Shown piece by piece: positions 41,701 to 53,700 of a stretch of 64,000 nt of DNA (positions are counted from its first letter, which is position 1; the number at the start of each line of letters is the position of its first letter). The stretch comes from Hofstenia miamia (Eukaryota; Xenacoelomorpha; Acoela). The DNA is taken from the NCBI GenBank assembly GCA_004352715.1, contig SCFE01000080.1, positions 1,216,331-1,280,330 on the forward strand, read 5' to 3'. The notes under the pieces were generated by a model. It was not told the DNA's origin. It searched no databases and saw only the letters and a list, made by a program, of their open reading frames with translations. A program made the position numbers and the translations under genes.

Positions 41701-44700
41701 TCAACCCCGAGTATGAATTAGTTTTTTAACTCAGTCCTAGTAGTGATACATTAAAATAGTTTGAATGTTCACTTTCGCCTAATTTATCATGTGATTAAGT
41801 TCAAATATTGACACCTATAAAATGAACACTTATGAGTACATTTTGGTCGGGAAATTTAGTCTCAAAATTGGAAATGTTTTCCATAGTTGCAATATCAGGA
41901 CAGTTTTATATGATCTAGAACTGAAATATGTCTATACTGTCGACAAATGTTCGCCTTTATCAAGATTACTTGATTTAAGACTCAATTTTTTACAAACAAA
42001 ATTCATATAAGGCGACAATAAAAAATCGTTAATTTCATTGAGGAGAACCCTAAAAATCACTTTAAAAACGATTGACAATTGTGAATGAAATGTTAGCGTT
42101 GAACATTTTCAAAGAAATAATTTTAGAAGTAACTAAAATTCAGTTATCGTTTGTTATTTAGTATTTTCATTTTTTACCCGTTAATATTTTTGAAGATATT
42201 AATCAATGAGGTTTTGAGTATCATATCAAACCTAGTGAATTTCTTGGCAACATTGTTTAGTTTATGCTATTCTGTATTTTGAGATGAACTTCCAATTGTT
42301 TGAGGGAACTTTTTACTAATTGAAACGGCTGTCACTCCTTGATGCAGTCTCTTTAAGGATTTTTACAACTGCAAATTTTGAAAAAAGGGCATACTTCAAC
42401 CATGTGCGAAAAAAATTTAAAGCATAAAATCGATCTCAGAAGACGCAATTGATTTTAAAGAAGGTATATAATAAACAATAAGTACACTTAAGTACCGATG
42501 AAAACAGACTGAAACTGCACTGTCCGGCATTCCCCCACTCTCCTCTATTGTATGTATGACTTTATCAGAAATACAGTCTTAAGTGACACTTAAAAATGGA
42601 AATATGAAAATAGTTGGAGCTTCAAATCAATGTATTGAAATGAATTCAACTCATTTTTAAAATGACATAAAATCATGTCCTTCTTTTTCATCCTCACTCA
42701 CTGGTTCTACCACCAATTGAAGAACAGCGGGATTGTAGTCGATATCTGTTAGGTGTTTAGTCACTCTAAGATTCCTTGAAGACGAAACACAGCTTTTTCT
42801 GCTTGCTTTTAGAAGTCAAATCCTGTTCTTGCTCACAAGATGATGCAGACTCGGGGGAATAATTTCTAAACATGGCTCACTAGTCGTGTTCTCCGATCTT
42901 TTACAGCTTCTTTGCGCAACTTGTCTTCCAGGAATTCGATTTATTGGCACTGTATTGCTTGATAATCCACGTTGTTTGGATGATGAAAACCATCGAAAAT
43001 ATCATAACCTCGCCTATTACATCACCATTCCACCAATTGTCCGCAATCTTCAAACTCTTGACCGGGAGCTAGTCTGACATGGTGAAGAGATGACTGTAGC
43101 ATTGTTCTCTACTGACGTGGCAGTTCTTAATTATTCTTGGTTATCTTCAAATCTAAGAATTCATAACAATTGGTTCTGTTGATTGCGCAATCTTCTTTGC
43201 CGTTTCCCAAAATTTTCCATTGAAAACAATCGATTTGAAAGTCGTGTACGCAATCCACTTCTTGAATACGGCCTTTTCTTCTAATGAGTTTTGGACCGCT
43301 AGCAACCGCTCGATTGTAATTGAATTTGTTGTAAATCTCGTTTCTGCTGTTTTTAAAAGTTGGAGTGATGATAACAGAGAAAATGTAGGTAGAATTTTTC
43401 TCGTAATTTTGAAAGAAACTGATTTACCATAGGCCTGATACATGTGGAAAATAATCGAGATTTCCAATACCTTCCAGGAGAAAATCAATAAAATGCCAAT
43501 GCAGTACACTTGGGGAAACCTTTGTCGGACAATATTCCAAGTCGCTTGTGTTATCATTTATAATTTGCACAATGTTTTCCTAAACAATTTCTTCTATTTT
43601 TCGAGTAATTAATTCATGATGAAATCAACGTCATTGTTTGCTCATTTGCAGTGATTGAATCCATGAATAATGAGCCTTTGGCCATCACAGAAACAGAGTT
43701 TGTCTTTGGTTTCTTTAAGAGAATCACCCCACCCTCTCATCCCCCTTCTAGCCAATTTAAATTTGTGAATGGAATTCGAACTCTTTTTAACACTCGTCCA
43801 ATAAATCGGTAGGCTATCGGATAGAAGATGCAGCATGCCAAAACTCAATTGTACACACGAGCAACAGTCTGGTGGTGTTAGCAATGTAGCTGTGAGAGGA
43901 AAAGCAAAAGTTAATAGTGCGAATTGTGGGTTCGAATCCCAAAGTTGTATCATTTTTTGTGTGTCATTTTTCCCTCATACGTTTTATAGTGATAGCATTG
44001 TAGTTATTTAAAATATCATTTATCATTTTGGAACACTGATTCAAATACTTGATCTAGCATTTGATAAGTGAATCATTAGTAAACAAAGTTTTTCCATTGA
44101 GCTACTTTGACTCTTGTGGTAGTTTTAGTATTGAATAATTTACATACAGAATTCTAATTTATTGTTTTAGCACACTTCGCAATTATGTTGTTTGGAGTGC
44201 GCTGTATGAAACAATGAAGTGGTCATCCAGTGAATTCTCTGATTTTTATTATGAACTACATGATTTGAGACAGGCCAGTGAATACAGATCACTTCCTCCT
44301 TGGGAGTAAGTACCATTTTTTCTAGATTTAATAAAATATGCTTGTAATAACCCTTGAGGCTATCAGTTTATCAGTTCTATATTTTTTGAAAGCTGATGAA
44401 CTTAGGCTATTACTACAAAATGCTTCAAGGTTTACGTTGATGACGTCATTGCGATATCTTTAATAACTAAATCAATGCAAAGCGGCATGACAAAATGTGG
44501 ATGCGACTCATGCCATTTGATGCATGATGGGCCTGTGTATTGTCAGAACTAGTGAAGTCGTTCCTATCATAGAACTTTGCGGTACGAGTCCCAAACATGA
44601 TCTGTGCGACCAAACCCAAAATCGGAAAATCAAGCAAGAACCGAGAGTAAAGGGTTTACAACTACTATGATCAACATATTTGGTGAAGGTAATGGGCGAG

Positions 44701-47700
44701 ACCGCAATCAGAAGTGCAGGTCCACAAGACTCTGAATATAAATGTACATTTCACAGTTAATAAATTGACATTGTTCTTTCTCAATTACCAAATATGTTGG
44801 TGTTGCATTTGACTAATTTTTTAAGTTGGTTATTTAAATTGATTAATTTAGGTTTTGTATTCGTGAAACCGATTCCATTACAAAATTGAGTTTTGTTCTT
44901 GGTTCCGAGTATTCCAAAAAGTATGTCCAAGGTGATCGAAAAATAGCAGTACGTAATTTTTATTTTTCATCAATAACACAATCTGATTTCTATTAAGCGA
45001 ATTTATGTTGCTTCGATATTTTTTTATATTGAATAACAGTTAGAGTATCTCAGAGCTTTAACCAAAAAAACTAAATTTGAACACGGTTTACTGTCCTGTT
45101 TGTTTCGGATTTTCTGAAAGGTGTTATAATCGAATATCTATTACATTCTTTCATGGCATAAATTGCAGATATCACTATTAAAATTTATAAATTAATTTTG
45201 TTCTATCTTTTTTTTTATCTTATTTTTTCTAATTTTACTGGTTCTTTTAATTTTTTCTTACAGGGCTTTGTACCACAGCAAAAATTATTAGTTTAATTTA
45301 GTTTCACTCATTATATTAAATTAGATCCACAACATGACGAAGGCTGTGAAGGAAGCGTTCAAAGAGCACCTCAAAACCATATCTTGGCTCGATCCCAAAA
45401 CCCGCCAACTTGCCGTGGAGAAAGTATGTTTAGCCACCAAGCCTATCACTTTTGTTTGTGTTTAGGTTGTGAAAATGACTGATCGCGTCGCATTTCCAGA
45501 ATATCTCCTGAATGAAACCTACATAAAAGGTCTTCTTGCAGACGTAATGTGACTTTTCATGTTACTTTATTGATTTTCTGTATTTACTGAAAAATGTTTG
45601 GTATATAGGAAGCATTGCGTTCAAGTGTTGTACCACAATCATATCCCTATATTGTCAAGATGTGTTTACCTGAATGAAATATTATAGATTTCAAATCAAA
45701 TTAATATTAATTTGTGGTGTTTAATACTTCATATTAGGTAGGGGGTCTAAACAAATTACATTGTTCATGATTTTTGCCTCTCTTTATTGTTTATTATTAC
45801 TGGAGTAATAGTGAAAAAGCGATTTATGTGTACATAGACTAGTTACGATACATAATTCAAATATGCAGCGTGAATCTAATCTCTGGCGTCAAGAATAACA
45901 ATATACCCAATGTTTATTTTTATAATTTTGTCCCTCTCAATCGCAGTGCAAGTTGTTAGTTCAGTTTTCATTCGTTAATGCTTTTTCTTCAACGTAGTCT
46001 CGGAATTGTGACGTATTACAAAGAGATGGGCATGGGCCGAAAATTTAGGCCTACGCCCGGCCCAAAAAGTGTCCACTTGCAAGGTCTGCTAATATAGCCT
46101 ATGTGAAATCGGTCTTCTGCAATTGAGGAGTAATGCAGTATTGTCAGGTAAAACAACAAAACATTTTTTCCTGTCAACGACGTAATGTTAAAAATAATGA
46201 GTTTTGAAGAAACAAGAGCAAATCTGAAGAAGAGTGTTTAATAAATCCCTTTGATAAGAAATCAGTAAATATGGTGTGAAAATCAGTGGTGACATCATTA
46301 CAATAAAATTGTACTGTTTTCTTCTTTTTAACTTTACTTATCATCTGAATCGTTTAGCAATTTACGTTTATTGGAACGTTAACTTGCAGGTGGATAAGTT
46401 AATCTTTTCTAATTTCTCTAGGAACAGATTCATTTATTGAAATATCCATCTGTCGAAGCCTTTTTAAATTTAGTACCAGATTTACCGATACACTGTATAA
46501 CCACATCCTCTCGTCATTTATAAGAATTCTCTTCTCAGGATATCATTATGGAATGGAATCTCCTAGTAGGAACATAATTAAAGGTACAAGAGCCTAGTAT
46601 AAACAAATCGGTTATACTAATTAATGTTTTCTACCCAGCTAGTGAAGTCTGTTTTGTAAAAAATATATTCCGATGGATTTCATCCTATTCATTTGAATAA
46701 GTTATTGAAAGTCGACGTTAAAGTCTTAAGCGGATGTCAGACGATGGGCTTATTGCGCTAGCGCTAAACACTTAAGTTAAAGGCACTCTGTGTAACATGT
46801 TCCCGGGCGAGATAATTTTAAGATAATGTTTCTCGGAGCATATGCCGTGGCATGAGTGCATCGTGTACCATGGCAAGGAGCACTTGACATAGTTCATTTG
46901 CCCCGGGACAAAACCCATTGTGTAACATCCGCTTTATCGTTCCACTATGTGTAAAATATCCAAAAAGGTTGTTCTGAAACAACACTTTGTCTGCAGTAAT
47001 GTAATTGATCGATCGCCATTTGATTTTGACGCTGAGCTTCAGTAAGTTTAGACCATAATAATTTAGTGTAATCTTGATTAGACCTAGGCAGCAAATGAGA
47101 GATCACTGATGTATTCAAGCGCTTCTAAAACGTAGCTCATGGTTTAATAGCACAGCCACTGTTTTAGTCTTAAACGCAAATACTTTTCAAGTATTGAGGA
47201 ATTTTATAAAAATTTACTGCATTATTGCAATTTTATTATGGTTGTACATTTGGTTATTTATTTATGATTCAATAATAATAAAGTATGTTTATTTATAATG
47301 TATCTCCTGAAGTTTTGGATATTCACAACAATGATTGATTGATTAATTTTAATTAAAAACACCTGCTAGGTCGCAATAGTTATCATTAGATTTGAGATGG
47401 AATTTCTTAACTAAAATATTCATCAGGAGAGAAGAATGTAAACTAAACTAATCTTAAATATTCATTCCGTTCCGTTTGTAGTTGTTTTGACATTTTCACG
47501 TCGCGTTTGCGTCAAGGAAATTCGGTTCACAGAGCTATAAGTAGGTATTGGCATTTACGAAACTATATCCTAACATCTAAATTGAAAACACGCATTAAAT
47601 TTTACCACGTCAAATATTCATAATTTTTATATTTTCCTCTTTTGTAATATATATTCTACACTTAATAAATGTTTATAAGTTCTCAATTACTGGGAAATTT

Positions 47701-50700
47701 TTAAATTTCTGCTTTTTCATTGCATGTTCTGTAGTTGAAAATTTAGGTAACTTTAAATTCCACTCGCTACTTTCAAAACAACATCAATCTTATCAAGGCA
47801 GCTAGTCTCGATCTATATCGGACGCTCCGTTCACCCGCGAATAAAGAGATGTGGGAAATGACTCCGCAAGCAATCAACGCTTATTATAATCCAGCCTCAA
47901 ACTATTTCATCTTCCCAGCAGGCATATTCCAGATTCCCTTCTACGATGTTCATCGAACTATTTCGATGAATTTTGGGGGTATTGGTGTGGTCATTGGCCA
48001 TGAGCTTGCCCATGGATTCGACAATTCTGGTAATCTTATAGAACTTAGATCTGTTATTAGCAATGAAATGTTATTACTGTTATCGATGTGTCGCTTCACC
48101 ACATCCATATGTAAGACATCACGAAGTCAAATCTCAGTAGTAATGCCCTATCAAAAATTCAAATCATGAATTTTTGCCCAACCCAACGCTATTGAGTTTT
48201 AATGCAACACAAAGTTACGATCCAACTACAAGTTCAGTCCTTCTAGAGATCTTTGCTTCTTTATATATATATATATATATATATGTGTGAATAAACGTGT
48301 TTAAAAAAGCACATATAAAGTGTATTAAAGAGTAAAATAAATAAATTGTATTAAAAGATATTGTTTTTATACTGAGATCCAAAAACACAAACAATGTCTA
48401 ACATTGTTTGATCCAACCCAACTATAAAATTTAGCAAGAAATCCATTTACATCCCTAATTTTTTTGAATTTGTGAATTATGCAGCGACAATCTTCATTGA
48501 TATCCAATATTTTCAATATTGGTATCCGAGTGGGGAGGGGGTTTTAGGTTTAGAATGAGAACTTCTCTCACAATCCTTGTCTAGAAAACATTTTCATCAT
48601 TTTTATAATACTGTTAATCTAAACTTTGAATTCCCTTCATTCGAAATTCTCCCCCCTTTGTTTATTTGCTTAAAGCAAGGCTCTTACAGACTAACATTGT
48701 TGTTATAACCAACTAAATAATAACAAAACGATTTTATATCTCGGTAGTAATGGAATTTTGCAACTGTTGAAAAGGAATATATTCTGTTGAAATAGCTGAA
48801 TAACTATTTCAGATTGTAAAATGTTCGAATCGCTAAATACGTAAAATTGTTCAAATTTTGAGTTTCATCCAGCTGCAATTTTTCTTAATTGAAAATATTT
48901 ATTTGCAGGTGTAGCCACAAACAGGCGCGGTCCTAGAAAATTTCGAACGGGGGCAGTTCAAACTTTTTTCCTAAATTTATTAAAAAGCCATTATTTGCAA
49001 GTTAAACAAAATCGAATCATATTTTACAAGAAGTGCAATGATTTATGAGGTTCTTCACAAAACACACATGAAAGCTAGTTTTTCTAAGAACACTTTTATT
49101 CATGGGATAGGAGAAAATTTTTAAAAAAGAGGAGTTTTATCTATATGAAAAAGTACTAAAAATTATTTTTGTCACAATATTCACATAAAAAAACGCCGTC
49201 CTCTCGACCCCGCCCCCCCAAACCACGCCTGCCCATATACCTATCGGTAAAATGTAGAATTGCATCGGACGTTGGTTCGAATTTATTGCTATAGTCTCGT
49301 AGGCTGAACCTAAACTGTCAAATATTTTAGTGATGACCTTAGAACAATTTTTTATTTTATGCATAGTATATTTCTTGTGCAATAGCAGTTGTGCACCTCT
49401 TTAATGAAACCAAAATTATGTTATGGTTTTTTATAATTTAATGTATACTTGGAGTTATGCGTTATTTTATTGATATATTATCTAAATTTCTGTGAGCATG
49501 TAATTGATCATAGTTATGTATAAATATTTATGTTTCCAAATTCGCACCTTTATCTAAAGTTGTAATAGTTTTGTTTTAAATTTTACGTTCCTTATTCCGC
49601 TACTAAACCTTGAATTATGCAATGCTTAAGTAATTTCTCGATTTTCGAGACTCTTACTGAAAAGTAGCTACAAAAATGACATTTCATTCTGTGATAGAAG
49701 TATTAATGAAAATTTTCTCGGTATGCGCGTTTTAAAAATATCGGGTGCACGTTCTTAAGTTAACTTTATTATAGGAGTGTTTCCCGATAACAACGGATGT
49801 TCATATGTAATTGACACTACATTATTTGTCTCAGGCGTAATTTACAGTTAATATTTTTTGTTATTAACGAATTTAATGTCTTGATGGCACCGAGCAAACC
49901 ATGATTTTTGCCCACACATGTACCGTATTCTTTGGCGATGCTTATACCAGAGGCACAACGTTGTTTTATTATTATTATATATATATAAAATTCAGTAACG
50001 TGAAGATGAATTCATTCAATAAAGATGCATTTTTTAATGTTCTTGTTTAGGTAAGAATTTCGATGCTGATGGTAATCAACGACAATGGATGAGCAATGAA
50101 AGCATTTCAAAGTTTGACAATCTAGCAAAATGCTTTGTAGATCAATACAAGCAATACAAAGTCTACGATAGGCAAGTAAGGACATTTGGTAACAGCTTGT
50201 TTATATTTCACCTTATTAAAGCTAAATCCCTTCAGATTTAAGTGTATTAACAAGCTTGTTTAAACTGTAAATTCTTCCAATGCTGACAAAATTTAATAAT
50301 GTTTGCTTCAATATTTTTACTATACAATTCGGTTTTAGGTTGATGGGCAACGGACACTCGGTGAAAACATTGCTGACAATGGTGGTATTAAAACAGCCTA
50401 TAAGGCTTACAAGCAGTGGGTAAAAGACAATGGCGAGCTGCCTCTGTATCCCGGAATTGATTTGAATCATGATCAACTCTTTTTTCTAAGTTTTGGCCAG
50501 GTATATGCATATTTCTTGAAATTGAATTGACAGTTTATGTTTAGATATGGTGTATAAAGGAGACGAAAGAGCGTGCCCTGCACAGTGCAATGGTAGATAG
50601 TCATTCACCGGCTAAAACCAGGTTATTTTATGTTTCTGCCACTTTCAAATTAATGTGAAAATTTTTGATACATTTGTACAGATTCTGCAAAATTTATCTT

Positions 50701-53700
50701 TGTAAATTATTCTTTTAAAAAAAATTTTTTTTGTATACAAGTATGGAAGTCCGATTTGATCAAAAGGCTCACCATAAAATATGAATTTCATGACAAGTCA
50801 AACGAGCTAAGTAAAACAAAGGCTAATCGTTCATCTGAGAGAAAAATCATGTATAGTTATGCATAATTTCCTTTCGATTGACTTCTACTCTTTGTTTTTT
50901 GTGTTATTATTGGCAATCTGCTTTTAAAATTATAAACTGATTGACGAAGTACTGCTTTGTCGAACATCTTAATGATTCATATTTTCATAGCAGATCCATC
51001 TTTGCTCTTTGGCTTAAAACTAAGAATTACTCTTTAGAATGCTCCAAAAATAGTAGTTTAAGGGACTAATATCGGGTAAATAAGGAGGCCGTAACTGGGG
51101 TCACCCCTAAAACTTAATTGACAATCAGGAAAATTGGTTTAAATGAGAATATCGTGATGTCATTTTTTGGCAACTTATATGCTACTTATGTTTTGGGCTT
51201 TTAAGAATTTTTTGCACTAATTTTCAAGATAATATTGAAAACACTATAGAGTCATTCAGGCAAGAATGAGCAATAAATTTTCTAAGAGCATAAATATATA
51301 ATATAAATAGTTCGAGTTAAGTGCCAATTATGTTTCCACGTGCCCCTGAAATGATAACCTACTGATTTGCGAACATCCGCAGCAATGCCACATCCTTCCT
51401 CTTGTGATCTCTAGCTCAGTTGATCAAATATATCAACTTGAATTAAGTATATTTACTGTATGATATCTCCCAATAACCAATAGCCCCAAATACTTAGTCA
51501 GAAGAACGTGGAGACTATCTTGTTCACAAATCCTTTTTCAAAATATTTGCTAAGCCACTCAAAAACTGCTCGAAATATGGACCAGAGAGGGTGCACCAAA
51601 CTGCAGATAATCTGCATCCATAATATTTTGCAATTAATTGTATGGAAATTGGTGAAGTGATAAACTGATATAATCAGTTTACCTTATTGCACGCAAGTGC
51701 TTTTCTGGGAATATCTGTGCTTAGCAACTAATCAAAAGTATTTTGGTGGTGAACAAATACGGAATACATGTGATAAGTATTTTCTTGAAGTTGCCATACA
51801 ACTATTAAGAAAGATCTTACGCGAAAAGCAAATCGCACCTTTGTAAATAACTGTCTGCAAATAAATAGAGTCGGTGGTCTGGTATTGGTTTGGAAACCCT
51901 GTAATAATAAGGAACCGCCATGCTCATGGAGAACGCCATTGATATTTTCAACAAATTACTTTATAAACTTTTATTTCTGCTCGAAAGCAATTTGGTGAAC
52001 CTTAAAAGAACGATTGCACTTTTTACATAATAGTTTAATCTTCATGACGAATACATCTACTCTCCTCCTGATTGAATATGATCAAGGTGAAAGAGACTGC
52101 TGTATAATTTTTTTTCATTTTCAAGCTGTTTTATAACAAACGTCCTACAGATTTAATCGAATTTTCTCCAATACTCAAATGTCTCATATGGATGTAGAAT
52201 TACTTTTGATATCACGAAAATTTATTTGCTGAATTCAATACCAGCACGTAGCTACGGGTGGTTAGTGGGAGACGAAGCCCTCACCACCTAAAGCTAAGAG
52301 CAAAATCAACATGTAGAAATTTTTAATCAATTGTTCTAACTTTGTTCTCCTTAATGCATTTCTAAGGTCTATTCTTTCAATATTTTCAAAATTTTTGTGG
52401 ACCTTTGCCCCTGCTGTTGATCACTCACTGAAACACTGTTAGATGCCCCGTAAAATCTTGCGTACACCCAAGCACAGGAGTGTGACATGGCCATGACAAT
52501 ATTATGGTAGCTTTAAATCCAATTATTGGTGATTATGCTTGCATTAAATATTTGCATAAATGGCCATTACGGAAAACAGGAAATTTGGTAAATTAAAAAA
52601 ACCTTTATTCATTATAACAGGCTAAGGTGTCAATGCTATTGGAATAGTTTATTTCAGTTTAAAATGTTAATTCTGACCTTTTCCAATTCCAAATTCAATA
52701 AAATTATGAAGTGTACATTAACGTTGGCATGCAGGGTAACTTTGGCAGTTCGACAAAAGCAAACGTTGTCAGTTAATTCGGAGTATTTATATTTACATGG
52801 TTACGTCAACCTGTTAACAAATAAATGCTTTTATTATATCATGATCGACTTTGAACAAACGGATTCATTTTTATTTTAAAGTATGAGGGCGTTTGGGGCG
52901 TGGCCGGATATAAATGGTCGCTCTAAGAAATTGCAAATATATATAAAAAAATAAAATGGAAGACAAGACATATAATAACGCTTTTTAGTTTTATCAAATG
53001 TAAATAAAATCGTGTAGAAAGCTTTTGCTAATCATTTGCATAATGACTTCAGCCACTCATAAAAGCAAAAGAAATTACGTAATCAATATGTGAGCAATGT
53101 GCAATAACTGACTGATCGGTAGTATTTACCTTGGCGTAATATTTTACAAACAATAAATGGCATTTTTAATGCGTTTTTGCCGTTAAGAACATTACGGGAA
53201 TACCATTATGGGATAATTATTGGGAAATATGTTACCAACTTCCATAAATTATGACCACATTAAAATCCTGTCCATTTCATTATTGTATTGCAATTTTAGC
53301 CCTTAACCTTTATTATTTTACTCCCCTGTTGATGCAGGCAACATAAAACTAATACTGCGTACTGTCTTAGTAAAATTTTAGTTTGAATTTAAGGAATTCC
53401 TATTAACCCCTCCTGAATCCGTGTCGACCCCTTAGGTGGTAATGCTGGTGCTGGCTACGGGCCTGATTCAGTAAGTCTGTTTTTTGCCAATAAATGAGTG
53501 AATCTAAAGCGATTTGCTAAAATGCTGGCACCGTGTTTGAACCTTATTTTACTAAGCTTCTCTGCATGAAGGTTTTCCGTTGTGACACAATGTTGGTTTT
53601 ATTCGCCTAGACGACACCGTGTTGTCTATTGTGACGGCTCCAACCATGCGAACTACCCCTCACAATTTCAAAGAATTTGAGAACGTTGATAACCATTGTC

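Noticed and set aside
42886-43077. 63-codon plus-strand frame
   Set aside because: Antisense to probable hAT transposase remains; no family features.
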